DNA from: Xiphydria camelus
Lineage: Eukaryota; Arthropoda; Insecta; Hymenoptera; Xiphydriidae
DNA length: 64,000 bases
Direction: 5' to 3'
Assembly: GCA_963678675.1 (NCBI GenBank)
Contig: OY783192.1
Location: forward strand, 258,001-322,000
Below are positions 12,364 to 25,469 of this stretch, one piece after another; position 1 is the stretch's first letter; each line of letters starts with the position of its first letter. A model generated the notes under the pieces. It had not been told where the DNA came from. It saw only the letters and a program-made list of their open reading frames with translations, and did no database searches. The translations under genes and the position numbers were made by a program.

Positions 12364-12814
12364 TTTCCACGGTCTTCTCTAAAGTCGGTTGAAAGCGGGC
12401 GTAACAGGCGCAGAAGATCCCTCACTCAAAGTTCGGCGTTTTAATGCATGCCAAATCGCGTCAACACGCTAATGGTCGATTCGTGTCTACTTATATTTTT
12501 TATTTTAGTTTTTTTTTCCTTTTTCAAGGAGCTAAAGCGCATCGCGCGTACACGTGAGTTTTGGAAGCAGTTAAAAATAAGTATCGTATGACACGAGCGA
12601 GCTCGTGAAGTTATAATCGCAGGTAACGCGACTTCGTGGAGCTAATATCGATTAGGAAGAAACCGCGTGATTTTCATTTTAACGATAGAAGTAGGTGCAA
12701 TGAATTCGATTGAAAGCGCGTCCAAGGATTTATAGGTGTACGTGTCACTTTGAGGAAACTTGAATATTGTACACCGAGGAACGCGAGGAAAATTTGATTT
12801 CATGCTACTAGATG

Positions 12815-13447
12815 AAAGGGTTCTCCCCACTCAACGAAGACTGTAGTAACTTATTTTTCTACTTTTGAGATACGATTGTTTCCGACGGAAGATGTTCATA
12901 AATCGGAGATACTATTAAACGTAGGTACCTACATGGTAATGTTAGTTGCCTACATTATTATTTTGTGAAATACGACTCTTTTCTGGGGAAGATATCATTA
13001 TGTTTTTTAGGTAGGTATAGTACCTATACTGTTCTGTACTTGTAATTCAAAAAGTACAAAATTTGAGTTACTACAGTCTTCGTTGGAGGAGTCGAAATAT
13101 ATTCATGCTTACCTTAAATTATCATAATTTCTCTGTAATTCTGCGTTTAATTTATTTAATTATAATAATTATTCAAAATATGGCACCGTTTTGAAGAAAG
13201 AAGTGATATTCTACAAGTACAATTTCAGAAATGACCATTTTCGAAGAAATTGAATACAAACTCTTATACACTATTCATTTCATCGCATTGTTGAGTCTTT
13301 TCTACCCTAAATTTGATATACCAAGTCATTCGATTTCATTACAAAAAACAAAAGTTAAACACGGTCAAATTTGCAAGGTCCATGTACAAACATGAACCGA
13401 GTAGGTACAAGTGGTGCAAACTTGCAGGTGTAGCGTTTAAGGATTAA
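12815..13447 (-). repeat. interspersed repeat family X, copy B, interrupted
   Basis: Reverse-strand homologue of 8895-9530. It is split by the fold-back at 12832-13087: sequence matching the end of copy A lies on both sides of that insert (GGGAGAACC-like sequence beyond it, AATTTAAGGTAAG before it). Confidence 0.55.
12832..13087. mobile_element. fold-back element inside repeat X
   Basis: Inverted ends AACGAAGACTGTAGTAACT and AGTTACTACAGTCTTCGTT bound about 255 A+T-rich bases. No frame of note. It lies within repeat family X copy B and is absent from copy A, so it inserted after the two copies separated. Confidence 0.7.
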
Positions 13448-13477
13448 AAATGAAAATTTCTTTTACAGTGTAGAGGA

Positions 13478-13543
13478 GACACGGAATGTTGGCCCCTCGT
13501 CCCCGTTGCTTTTCACGAACACGAGGGGCCAACCTCCCGCGTC
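13478..13543 (-). repeat. GGCCCC-hairpin family, copy 3
   Basis: The arms TGTTGGCCCCTCGT and ACGAGGGGCCAACC form a 13-base stem. The centre is the reverse complement of the usual GGAAAGTAA-type centre (here GGTGAAAAGCAAC-like on the minus strand), so this copy is inverted. It lies about 1.1 kb from copy 2. Confidence 0.75.
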
Positions 13544-14172
13544 AACTCGCCCAAGCGTACTTGCGATACGCTCTAATCTATACCGAAACTTCAAACACTA
13601 TCGCTGCCTTACCTATTCGCGCGTACACATAATCGCGCCGCGCCATTAATCATAGACTCGCGCACGCATTCCTGACTGCGGACCTCCTACCGGCCGCGTC
13701 GTTACGACGTCGTCGCGGCGGTTATTACCGCGATTCCGAGTAACTGTTAACGTTAAAAATACTGGCGAGGCGCGCGCAAGACGGAGGCGCAGTCGCCTTT
13801 CTAACAGCCGATTGGCCGAGCCCTGCCGAGCCTCCGTCGCGCCGGCGACGAGGGTCGACCTTCGTTCGTTCCTACGTGCCAGGCTGCCTCGTGCCGCGTG
13901 ACTCGCGAGGGAATCACCTTCGATTAACCTTTATTTCGCGCGTCAGAAAGCGACAAACAAAACGGCAGGACGAAGAAGCGACTCGGGGGCTCGCTGTATC
14001 GATACCCATCGTAAATTGGCCAGGAGCGCGCGCACGAGCGTTGTGTTGCAATCGCAGTCGCTCGTTGCCCGCGCCGCCGAGCTCGTCGAGACTTCTCGAG
14101 ACTGCGGCGCGGAAGCTACTCTCGAAACGGGCGAACTTGCGCGCGTTCGAATTACAATTACCTAGGCAGCTA

Positions 14173-14581
14173 CACTGAAAAAAAAATTTGCTTCATTCAA
14201 CCATCGCTGAGGCTTAATACGACCAACCTCACGGTGTCATTGTGTTTGAAGTAGATATTCTCTAGTCTCAAATTCAATTTGGTTGCTGCAACTTTTATTT
14301 CTGCTTATACGAACCACACACATACACGGTCAAATTTATTTGCAAATATGTTCGCAAAGTCATTTGGCCCTTTCAGCAAACACATTAAAACTTGTTTGCA
14401 AATAACGCCACACACACACACACACTCAAATATCACTTATTTGCAAACATATTTGCAAATAAATTTGACCGCGTATGTGTGGTTCGTATTACACTCTTAA
14501 GGCATTGAAACAATTGCACCGTGAGGGGTTCGCCGTATTAAACTTCACCGATGGTTGAATGAAGACATTTTTTTTTCATTG
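14173..14581. mobile_element. fold-back element with outer and inner stems
   Basis: The outer arms (ATTCAACCATCGCTGAGG and CACCGATGGTTGAAT, with CCTCACGGTG matching CACCGTGAGG) flank inner arms. The inner pair is ACGGTCAAATTTATTTGCAA near 14327 against its complement near 14450, including CGAACCACACA/TGTGTGGTTCG. The termini are CACTGA plus A-tract and T-tract plus TCATTG. About 405 bases, non-coding; a (CA)n tract sits in the loop (about 14410-14426). Confidence 0.75.
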
Positions 14582-17500
14582 TTTTCTCCTCGCGTATAGA
14601 CTGCACGGTCGTAGGTCCGCGTCGTCTCGAGCATCCTATGCGTTCCGCATAACGATCTGGAAGGCGTGTCGAGTGCGTCACGATTTCTTTTATTCCTCTC
14701 GATCGGGATCAAGTATAACGGTAAGTAAACCTCCGCGATCGATAGGCGAGAAGGATATTGACGCCACGGCAATTGTCGGTCGCGATCCATTGACGTGATT
14801 TTGCGAGCGACGCTCGACTTCGATTGCGAACGGTTTGCGTTGTCGTCGTTATCGTCGCAGATAATCGTCAGCTTCAATTTACACCGCAATCGAGTTTAAC
14901 GTACATGACTTTAGCTACGCTATGGATATTTGATATTTCCTTCCGCATAGAGCGCGCGTACGAGAATTTCCCAAGGTCCCCGCTTAAACGTCGCGACAAT
15001 TTCAGGGAACGCGACTTGCTACGCGGAACATACCTAGCCGCGGCTACACCGCGAGGTAACCCGCCGCTATCACTGCGTCGGCACTTTTCACGGGTGACTC
15101 GTGACGACGCGCCCCGCCCCCTCGTTCTCGCGGCAAACGGAGATGGCGTTCGTATGTGGACTTTAATCTCGAATTTATCGCGAGTCACGATCGAGTGGGC
15201 TCGTCGCGTGCGGAGTGCGTTACCACCTAATTGCGTTATCCTCGCACGAACGGACGACATCGACGTCACGGCGGGTAAACGAGTCGCGTCTCTCCTTCTC
15301 GTTTACGATCGAGTCGAAGATTAGCCGCGAATCGTCGACCGGTAGGCGACGCTGACCGACGTCATCGCGCGCGGCGATTATCGTGGAATCTACAACGTGA
15401 CTAAGCACGGGTTTCTGTTATTCTTTTCTCTTTTCTCCACCTGATGGGCTCGTCTCGTGAATCACTGTTTATATCTACCGGGAAACTTCGAACCACGCGC
15501 GCCGAATCGAATCCGAGATAAACGTCTCTCGGCATCGAAAGAGAGTCGCGCGTGGAAAGATTATGCATTTTCATGGATTTATACCTTTGACTATGTTTTA
15601 TGCAACAGGTAGCCGATGGCCTCTTATTTTTCACGTATAACGTGCGACAACACGCTCCCTCCCCCTGAAATTCCTATAGAAATTCAACGAAATAGCAAAC
15701 TCATATTTTTATACGTATGCACAGTTTAAAGTTGGGGACACATGCAATTTATCTTAACGGGGCATGTACACTTAGATTGGTAAAAACACTGATTGTTTTA
15801 CATGTTCAAAAAATACAACATTCTAAGAATATTCTCTAAAAATTCTGGGTCAATATTCGCTAAGGCATCTAAGATATACATAGCGACATAACGCATGTGT
15901 AATCTGGGCTGAAAACTAAATGTGATTTTCTCGAAACCACATATTTTCCAAATCGATGGTAAAAATATCTTGGAAACAGCTGAATCGCGATTACCGTTAA
16001 ACTTATTTATACCTACAGCATATTCTGCATAAAATTATCAAACGTCAATTACGCGTCGAAAATGACTTTTCACGCTTTCGAGATTCGAGATAGCGAATAT
16101 CAATGTGACGTCGACCAATTTTCACGGAAAAGTAACTTCACTTTTCGTGAATATTAGCCAATGAGAATGTCGGAAAGGGTCTTACGTGACGTGCCCTTTT
16201 TATGAATTGATACTTTAAGAGATGAATATTTCGGAAAATAAATGACAGTTAAATTAAAGTATTTTATTTCCCAAAAAAATACTCGAAAATGTGATACTAG
16301 TTTTGTCAATTCCTGGTGTATGTCGATTGAAACGTTCCGGTCAACTTCAACGCACCCTGAAGTCCATTTCCCACCATCCTGTAACATCTGAAATAAGTTA
16401 TACACTCAATTAAGCATGTCGACTATATCGACACGCACTGATATCAAAATTGGTTCCCGAATTAGTTTCGATGCAGCATCGCGCGTAGGTCGTGATACAC
16501 CACCAATATTTTTCTCGTCGACGCAGAGGTCGAACCAAGCGAGCAAAATATTGTGCACGCGGTGGCGTTGATTCACGTAGGCTGAAAATAATTCTGTTTC
16601 CTTTTTTTTTTAGTTGACAAGTTATCTCTCCGATAATCGAGACATAATTCGTATCTTTTAGGATCGGTTGAAATTTTACCAACGTGCTTTTCTTTATAGC
16701 TTCCGCGTTTGGATGTTCTCTCTTTTTTCTTGAAAGATCTTTACACAGACATTTTATAAATACTATAATGACTCATTTAGCATTACATTTGACTACGCAC
16801 GCGTAGCTTTTCGAAAAGTGAGATTTCTATGCTGCATATGATTCATAAATTGGAGAAAATTCTATCTAACGAAGATCAAAAACATCCAACGAAAGTGGAG
16901 GCTGACAAATGCGTTGCAATTAAACTGCCAGATGCCCAATTAACGCGATACGCGGAAATACGTCCAACAGCCGCGTGACGAGCGATAACGACGCCTGTAG
17001 GACACATCGTAATGTGCGTTCTACTCTCGCTTTATGCTGTTTATAATAATTTTGAATAATATTATTATACACCTTATGATAATACGGCGCGTCGATTATC
17101 CGCGAGAGTATGGGGGATGCTTCTTCCTCTCCGACGTGCCCCGATATACGATGACCGTGTGGCGAAATTGAACTAATCGCCCGGCACGCGCGACGTTGGG
17201 GCGACGATAACGATCCCAACAGCGACAACCATAATAATAGCAACGTCTCGTGTTACGTTACGTTACGTATATATGTACGTATGTATATCTACAGTAGGAT
17301 TCTACGGAAAGTATAATTCCGGTTTACGAGTTGCGCGTAGGAGCACATTCGCGTCACTTTCCCGCTGCTGTACGCGTTATACCAACGTATATCTACTCAT
17401 CTTTTCTTAGCGACGACGGAGTCGGCCTTGAAATAACGGGGCGAAAGAAGTCTTGTTCAAGTGAAATTTGCTATTCGCATTGTTAAGCGCGATTATCTGA

Positions 17501-18250
17501 AATGTGAGAGGTACGCTTGGATCATTTTTTATTTATTTTCATCACGACGCGGATATTGATAAAACATTCTATTAATATGTTGCGCAGCTCCAAAATTACT
17601 GTCAGAGAACGTTGATGCGTGAAAAATTGTAGGTACTTCATTGCGCGAGAAAAAAATATACTTACGGATTTTCTCAAAAAATCGTTGATTGAACTCTAGA
17701 ATGGTACACGTGGTTACGTGATACCCAGCCGATGGAGAACGCTGTAACTTTTATCTGCAACTTCATTCTTTCTTTTTGTTTAATTACGTTCGGCTTCGTG
17801 CAAGCTTTCAATGAAAACTCTCTACGGAATGGGATATTCCGTATGCACGGCTTGCCGATTCTTTACTGTGTGTGTGTGTGTAAGATGTGTTTCACTCTTA
17901 CAACTAGGTCAATGATTAGATAGTCGAGTTAAAAAGAAAAACGGTAGTATATTTTAATGTTGCTCGGATGTTTGTACGTAAATATTCTCCTTGACCTGAT
18001 CCGCGGATTCCGATTGGGGAGGATAGTAGTCTGCTTAATTTAGGATGATTCGCGATGGTCGAAGACGTCACCGTCTTCGTGGAGGAAGTATGAGCGACTG
18101 ACGAAAAAAATGTGTCACAACTGTTCCATTGTTCGAACTTTCGCCAATCCGAACTAAGCCTGGTTCAAGTCGATTCTGATAATCGAGGTCCTACTGTGCC
18201 ACAAAGTGTGGAAAGTACGCAGGTATAGAAGAGCCGTGTGATATCGTCAA
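14582..18250. other. unassigned DNA, CpG-rich on the left
   Basis: 14.6-15.6 kb is CpG-dense, with overlapping open frames on both strands, which is what such composition gives by chance. 15.6-18.2 kb is A+T-rich with no exon that I can support. A GTTACGTTACGTTACGT micro-repeat lies near 17255. Confidence 0.4.
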
Positions 18251-18530
18251 TCAAATTTAATAAACAAGAAACGTAGCTGCAGCTCTTACAGAAGCGCTAC
18301 TAGAATCGACGCACCACATAATATCGCGAGGGATGAACGGTAAATTCGCCAGCGTCTTACGCGTATTATACACATTGCGCGATATTATGCTGGTGGAACG
18401 CCGTTAAAAGTGGGAAGCGACGACTTTTCAGAGCATCGGAGAGCTTGGACTCCTCCAAATCCTCTAGGTGCCTCGAAGTAACGCGGCTACCGGAAGAGAA
18501 GCGTCTCGTCGCTGGCCACACGGGGAATCG

Positions 18531-18712
18531 CTATTTCCCCATACGCTGAATGGACCACTCCTGCTGGCACAGGGGACAGCGATTGTTCTGTTTCACCCAG
18601 AGGGACATGCAGCAGTAGTGGAACGAGTGGTTGCACTCGCCCCATACCACGACACAGTCCTGCCGCCCGTAAAAGTCCTTTTTGCTCTCGGCCTGGCAGC
18701 GTAGACAAGCAT
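18531..18712 (-). CDS. Roc2: RING-box protein 2 (Roc2/RNF7), terminal exon only
   Basis: On the minus strand a strong acceptor (CCTTCTCGTTTCAG) opens an exon that encodes the last 59 residues, after a split Asp codon, down to TAG. It reads ACLRCQAESKK, then CVVVWGECNHSFHYCCMSLW, then VKQNNRCPLCQQEW, ending IQRMGK. The Cys/His spacing is the second half of the RING-H2 domain; CPLC (not CPLD) and the QRMGK end mark Roc2/RNF7 rather than Roc1/Rbx1. Rbx2 binds cullin 5 and recruits the E2 enzyme and NEDD8 machinery in cullin-RING ubiquitin ligases. The upstream exon, which should end in a CRVQVM-like segment with a phase-1 donor, was not found up to 64000. It may lie outside, or I may have missed it. 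A possible minus-strand ATTAAA is at 18256-18261. Confidence 0.92.
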
Positions 18713-20069
18713 CTGAAACGAGAAGGATACGGATGGTTTGGTAAATCGGCGATTGTAGTGGTTTCCGATGGGGTGTCTTCAACGGAGGGAGACGTTGCAA
18801 CTATGGCGAGGACGTTACATCATGCGAGAGTAGAGTAAGTCGGACGTGGATAGGACCAGAAAAGAGACACTTCGAGCTTGCATCATCTTTTCCCATCGTT
18901 GCAACATGTAGGATTCTCGGAGAGGGAACTTATTGCGTAAAAGAGGACGTCGATGTCGTGTTGGACGTCTCTCGTGCATGAACGTTTTAGAATAGGATTT
19001 GGTCGACTTGTCACTTCTGATTGATTCGTACTTTTGATTCGCAGTTGGAGAGTTTTAAGCGTAGAGGATTTCCATTTAATGTGTGATATTAATAAAGTCT
19101 TCATACACTCGAAGATTAGTTTAGAAACAAAATTATATTATTTACGACTCCATGGAAGGCGTATTGCGAATAGATGATAATAACACGGTTCGGTTATGTA
19201 ATGTTATTTTAAATTGGTTCTCTCTCGACTTTCAACTTAAAAATTAGAGTCTTTTTTTGGATCAAAGAACCCCCTTCCTTCTCTCAATCATATCATTTTT
19301 ATATAATTATATCTACGATTAAATTCCTTCGTATTTTAGTTAAAAAATGACTGGAAATTCTGAATATCAATATAAACCGCTCTACTATTCATATTTCCGC
19401 TTCCTTGACACTAAACGTTACCGCTCCACAGGATGTGGCGGCGCTACGTGAAATCGATCACGACTCAAACGTTTAGTTTCTCCGAGCAGCACAGCCTTTG
19501 ACCCGCTTAAACGTCAGAGCTAGCGACTGGACGCCCGCTAGGGCGCCGCTGAGAGAGAAAAGAAGCACCCGCGCAACATCATTCGGACCATAACGCGAGC
19601 TTAACAAAACGAGATGAAAGAGCGTAACTGGATGAATTGAGCCCAACGAGTGCACCGAGCGTTTGAACATAACGCGCTAAAGTGCACGCGCTCGTGTCGC
19701 TACAGTGTCGCTGGAGGGGGAATGTAGCTACGTGCTTATCCTCATGATACGGTGCTACTAAACCTAAAGGAGGTTTTGATCGGGCATCACGTTCCCTCGA
19801 TTCGACGTTATCGCTTCCGCGAATAATGAACGTGACGTTCCCCGAAAGTGCAAAGTGTTATCGCGAGGGAAGGGCGGGAGAAAGGAGAAGTTGGTACCTC
19901 GTGAGACGTGGTGCTTTAGATACCTAGTAATCACGGCGAGTGAGTCGCGTAAATGATAAAAAAGGAGCGATTCCTTTTTTACCAAAAGTTACTCGAAAGG
20001 TCGTTAGTAGATTAATCGATTTTTTGAAACTTACTCTACTTACATGAAGCAACAAGTATAAAGAATTCG
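18713..20069. other. Roc2 upstream intron or flank
   Basis: If Roc2 is spliced from a distant 5' exon, this is intron. I looked on the minus strand for the expected KKWNAVAMWSW and CDTCAICR-type coding segments and did not see them. No other feature is supported. Confidence 0.4.
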
Positions 20070-20402
20070 GTCTTTGCATAAAAAAGATTGATATTTTAAA
20101 AATCATTTTATAATCTGAATACATATTCAATATCACACATGAACAAGAAAACATCTAAAAAATATTATTCACAAAATTATCAGTACTTACGTTTCTCTTT
20201 ACGACATTATGTGATGTCATCGAACAGCCAGAGAGACGCATTTATGCCGAACAACGACTGAGAGATAGACTTACAATACGATGACGTAGCTGCATTCAGC
20301 ATCGTTTTCTAGCTTAGATAAGGCTTTAAATGAAAAATGAAAACATACGAAATAAATCATTTTATGCCTATTTTTCAAATCTGCAATAAGAATTTGCTAT
20401 TA
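20070..20402 (+). repeat. interspersed repeat family Y, copy A
   Basis: Aligns to 44491-44732: TTTGCATAAAAAA, ACATATTCAATATCACAC, AGCTTA-ATAAGGC and ATGCAATAA-type blocks occur in the same order. No terminal inverted repeat or coding frame seen. About 90 bases in the middle differ in length between the copies. Confidence 0.55.
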
Positions 20403-23400
20403 GCGTTGACCCATTAGTGCTAATTTAGCAATTTTTATTACCGAGCAATTTTGACTGCATTTAAAAAAATGTCTGCAGAAAGTTAATCGTATAGACTGAC
20501 CTACTTTATACATAATAATATGTAGTAGCCTCCTGCAATATCCGCGAATCGCATAAAGGCAGAGGCAAGCTTGGGTGATATTTTTTCTTCAGTTAGTCTG
20601 TCTGGGGTTAATTTTACTTTTTCCGAAATCAATTTTTAAACGTTGCTAAAACGATTAATAGAATATCTACAAACAAGAATTATCTGGCGACTAAAAATTT
20701 CACGAGAACACCCCAATGAATGAATACTTGAAATAAAAACTGACACCATTTATTTAATTGTACCGTCAAATTGAAGAAGCATCGACGCAACTCGATCATA
20801 TACGAGCATGTGCTCGCTTCTGCACGTGACATGCAAAAAGTCGTGGATATCGAGAGCGTTAATACGGATGCTAATCGTCGAACCAAAAGTCCTAACAAAT
20901 GACCCGCTCGACTGTTTGCGAGGATCTTTCGAGAAATTGACTCTTCAATAACATCTCGTACGCAAACGTGCGTTTCAAAAATTGTATTACACGTGACGCT
21001 TAACGTTCTACTGTCGCAATAGGCGGTTCTATCGCCGTGTACATTTGCGAATTCTTTTTCAATTCCCCGTCGACAATAAGACTCCGGCGGTGTAAGTGCG
21101 AGTTGAGTGGGAGAAAACGGGGCCGGTCACGTGTGTCATACGCGTTCAATTTTGTATATGCTCCGGATTCGCCCCCGGATCCTTTAATACCGCTGCAAGT
21201 AACTTTCCGCAAGCGACGAACGTCCCGTTTGGCTGGCGTAAGCTGCAGTAGGGGGTTGCTCGACCAATCGCAACACTTCGCTCACAACGTGCGGAAAGTT
21301 ACGTGGCGGCGACATTTACGTTTCTAAACGTTAGCGTCCTTTTCTCTCGCGATCCGAACGCATTGATGTCGTAGATGCGGGGAATTTATAATCGGCGCGA
21401 AATTAATTCATGAAAATTCTCGGAAGCTCGAGAGACTTCGTATTTGTATGAGTCGATTATTTGAGAGTCATCATGCCTACGAAATTATAAATTATCATGG
21501 ACAAAGGCTTTCTTATTACCTATGAAATTTATATCGGAAATTTAAAAGCTGCAATAGCTTGAAATCTTTGTTAACACGATCTCTATAGTCTTGTTACAAA
21601 AATTGGCAGAGTTTCCGAATCTTTTTTTAGAATAATTTCGCCTTCACTTTCAACATTTCTCTTTATATTTTCAAAAATTGACTGACAGGATCAGTACATA
21701 TTCATATCAATATTGGCCTATTTCCGCATGACAGATAATGTAATTGTAATTCCACATGTAATAGTTTGATGTCAAATTATCACATCGCAAGAAATGAACC
21801 AATTTTTTGTTCGAAAATGTATAGTGTTGCGAAAATCTTCGTCTAACATGGAAATTCGCAATTTATTAAATTCTGATAATTGTTTGACAAATGTTATTTA
21901 TTTGAACCTAAAGTAGTCTGTACGTTCGACGTAAAAGGGTAGTCATTTTTTCGATGGTAAAATTCTATTCAAATTTTTGTTCACTGCATCATCTACATCA
22001 CTTTCTTATTTGATATTAGTGACATAATAATGAACACTCATTATGAATTTTCCATAAAAATCGCGATAAAATTTACAGTTTCTTCGTCAGAAAAAAAAAC
22101 ACGTGGATCGCGTTCGAGAATTATTCTCATCCCATATCCACGACTGATAACGTGTCCGAGTCACTATCTTTTGTTTGCGGTAATAAGTTTACTGTCGCCA
22201 CTCCGTTGAGATTGAATTACGATCAAACGAGCGACTCATTTGAACGACTCTTTTCACTCCTTTACTGTCCTTCCATCTCGTTGCTCCCTTAGAATTAACT
22301 CTCGAGAAAACCATAAAACGAAGTACGGAGATTTTTTACCGTCCGCGCACTAAGAGTATTTTTATCGAACAATATTAGTCGTTACCACTTTTTTATTTTC
22401 CAATTAAAACCTCATGCAACCCCGGATTCTTTTTTGAACATTTATTGCCAACCGTTCGAAAATCGCTTTTACATTTGTAATTGGATGGTCATAACGTATT
22501 TTTTATACACCTTAACAATAAATAACTTGCCGGCACATATCAAAGTTGGGATTGATTTTCGAGCAGTTTTTCTGAAATCAACTTTAACGATTTTTTCTTA
22601 ATTCATTTAATTTCTAGTTATTACCAAAGACAAATTTTGCGAAGAAATCATTTTAGGAAGATTAGTTTTTACTTGTAAGGATAATCCAAAATATAATTTC
22701 CAATAAAGACAAATTACTGTCCTTTCCGAATTCAAAATGATAATTCAAAAAACGCAACGTAATTTTCTCCTTTGAGTTGAGCACGCCGAGAAAATTGAAG
22801 AATCACGATCATTCAATTGTGCCCTCTCGAGTCGCTGTTTTTTGTACGAGATAATTAGTTGGTAAATAAAAGGTTCAGAGGCGTCATGTTTTTATTATCG
22901 TCTTTACTTCAAGTATTCTTCAATAGCAGTCGTTTTTCGAATGAAATTTGTCTTTGTGCAAGAGCGACTGCTTTTAAACACAAGTCATTAGCGCATGCGC
23001 TTAATTTAGAAAAACGTAAATGAAAATCAATAGCTAATAAACGTGGATTCGATACTGCTTCTATTGGAACCGTCAAAATAAAAATACCGCTAGATGTCTC
23101 GTTTTGTAGAAGTAAAATTCTTTCGTCACACAAAGTTCTGCTTACGATTCTTCTGGTAAACGCTAATTCGATAATGAGTCACCAGTATCATCGCGAACCG
23201 CTTGCGTAAACTTACAGATAATTTCGAACTATATCTCTTTCTAATTCATGTGCGATTTTTATATTGAAGTTTCATATTTGAAAATCAACAGTTCATTTTA
23301 AAAAAACTAAAAACGCATGAAAAAATGTAAATATACAGAACTATGTAGATATATTAAATTTAATGAATAAGTATATAAGAACAAAATCGATTGAATTTGA

Positions 23401-25410
23401 AAATATCACTTCTGGAAATTACGGCAAATATATGAATATTTATGACACACCAATAAGTGACAAACAACCATTAATAATTCACAGATTCGAGATAAAATTA
23501 TAAATAACTAAAAAGAATACGTTTTTTGTAATTCTTTTCTAGTTACCAGTAGGTATATTATGAAAATGGGTAAAATACGCGCGATATGTTACTATAATTC
23601 CTCTCCGAGTGTAATCGCTTAGGTACATAAACTACCAATGTGCACATTCAGATCGACTTCCCACTTCAGACGACGCATATACGAGTACACGCCGATTGTT
23701 CGAGAATCGTTCCTATCCAATTGCACTCTCATCGAGTAGCTGTCTCTCGTTCGCTGTAATCAATTATCGCTACTCAGCTCGGGTAGGATTGAATTACGAG
23801 TAAAAGAGCTACCGTCTTCTCGAACCTTCGGTCGGACGATTCCACTCTTCCATCTTCTTTTCTCGCATTTATCTCTCTTTCACACAGTCTGCGTTTATAT
23901 TTTTCTTTCGATCCTTCTGGCTCCTTAATACGCGAATATTCTAAGGTTTTACTTTTTTTCAGTTCAATCGTACATCTACAGTTTTCTTTAAATTCAAAAC
24001 TGCGTTTTGAATGTCACTCTGTACGGTTTTTAGCATACGACAACGTTCGTATCACGAGCTTAAATACTCGTATATCTCTTATTACATAGGTATACCTGCA
24101 CGCCGCGTTGAAAGCTCATAAACTGATAGATTCATTACCGGGAAGAATTGCAGCTCTCTCTTGACAGATATAACGCGAAATAAGTAAGCCGTACGTAAAG
24201 TTTCGTAATGCAGAATTTAATTTGCATAATACAGAAGAATAAGAAGACCTGCATCACACGATTGCTTCACGCACGATGACAAAGTAGACGAGAGGCGCGT
24301 TGAGCGCGGATGAATTATCTTACTCGAAATGTTGTGCACTGGCGATTTTGGAGTAAAAGTGTGACGAATAAAGATCGAAGGGAAACAGAATTTCGCGAGA
24401 CTAAGAAAAGTGATTTTTCGATAGTTCAATAAACAAACGTCTTTCAGATATCACGCAATCGAAATATATTCCATCAAGTTATATAAACTTCTTGAAATGA
24501 ATCCGTAGCTACTTTAACGGAGAAACTCCCTATCTTCAGCGTAACAGTGGTACGTCCGAAAACAATTGAGCGAAAGTCGGAGATCAAAGAACTTGTTGTC
24601 CCTTGTCTCCGGTACAATTCAGATGGCGCGCGCGTCGATGCTCTCACGTGCGAAGGCCCGGCCATCACTGCTGCATCTACTTATTGCGCAACAGACCTCT
24701 ATCAATATTGTGCTATCTCGCTAGACGACTGTACGCATCGAGTCTCTTTAGCGGAAAGCCCCGGTAAAATTCCACTACCTTATCTAACATCGCGTACGCG
24801 TTATTACACCCAACAATCTGATATACATAACAGACGAGCCCGCGCGTCCCCACTCACCCGCGCTAGCTGGCGTCTGGCGCGACCATGATTGGTAAAACTT
24901 CCATCATATCAACCGCGATGTTGTTACGATTAATTCACGGCTCGTTAAAGAGCCTCGTTGACCCCCTATAGGGGGGCTGGAGTTGACACACCAGACGTGC
25001 CCCCAAGACCCGGGCTGCTCATTGGACAAATTGAGCGGGCGAAGGCGGTTTCTTCTCTCAAGAGTATTCCCCTTCCCCTCTTCCCCTTCTCGCTGATGGC
25101 TCGATACACTTCCGGTGGTTCCGGTGGAATTTCTATCGGTTCCAGTTACTGTTTCATTTTATTTTGTTCAATTTGTTGGGCGATTCTTGTAAATGTTACA
25201 TGGGAAGTGGTGCTACGATTGTTATTTTCGTACATCTCCTATAGTTATTTGCAGCAAAACTATGTACAGGAAAAAAAATGAGTAAAACATTTATATTTTC
25301 ATTAAACAAATAATGCTGATATAAGTAAGGAAATATTACGAAAGTTTCATATTTCTGGTAATTTTTCAACTAATTTCGTTCTAAATCCAATTATAAGTAA
25401 ACACGTTGCA
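20403..25410. other. unassigned DNA
   Basis: A+T-rich with moderate CpG patches near 21.0-21.3 and 24.6-25.1 kb. No exon, RNA gene or repeat that I can support on either strand. Confidence 0.45.
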
Positions 25411-25469
25411 ACTGGCAGTTGGCCCCTTATTGCCACAGAGAGTAATAGGAACGAGGGGTCAAAATGCTG
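25411..25469 (+). repeat. GGCCCC-hairpin family, copy 4 (most degraded)
   Basis: CAGTTGGCCCCTTATTGCCA followed by AGAGTAATAGGAACGAGGGG and TCAAAATGCTG. The arms pair imperfectly, but the arms and the GAGAGTAATAGGAAC centre clearly belong to the family. Confidence 0.7.

Noticed and set aside
14824..15324. 166-codon plus-strand frame with a 131-codon minus-strand partner
   Set aside because: Mirror frames from CpG-dense DNA; Arg-rich translation, no motif.
18802..18834. Short ATG segment ending in GTAAGT just upstream of Roc2 on the opposite strand
   Set aside because: Eleven codons with no second exon in reach; likely chance.
24640..24740. Minus-strand VCCAIS-like translation resembling the Roc2 CAIC motif
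   Set aside because: Surrounding residues do not match, and there is no phase-1 donor at the right place.
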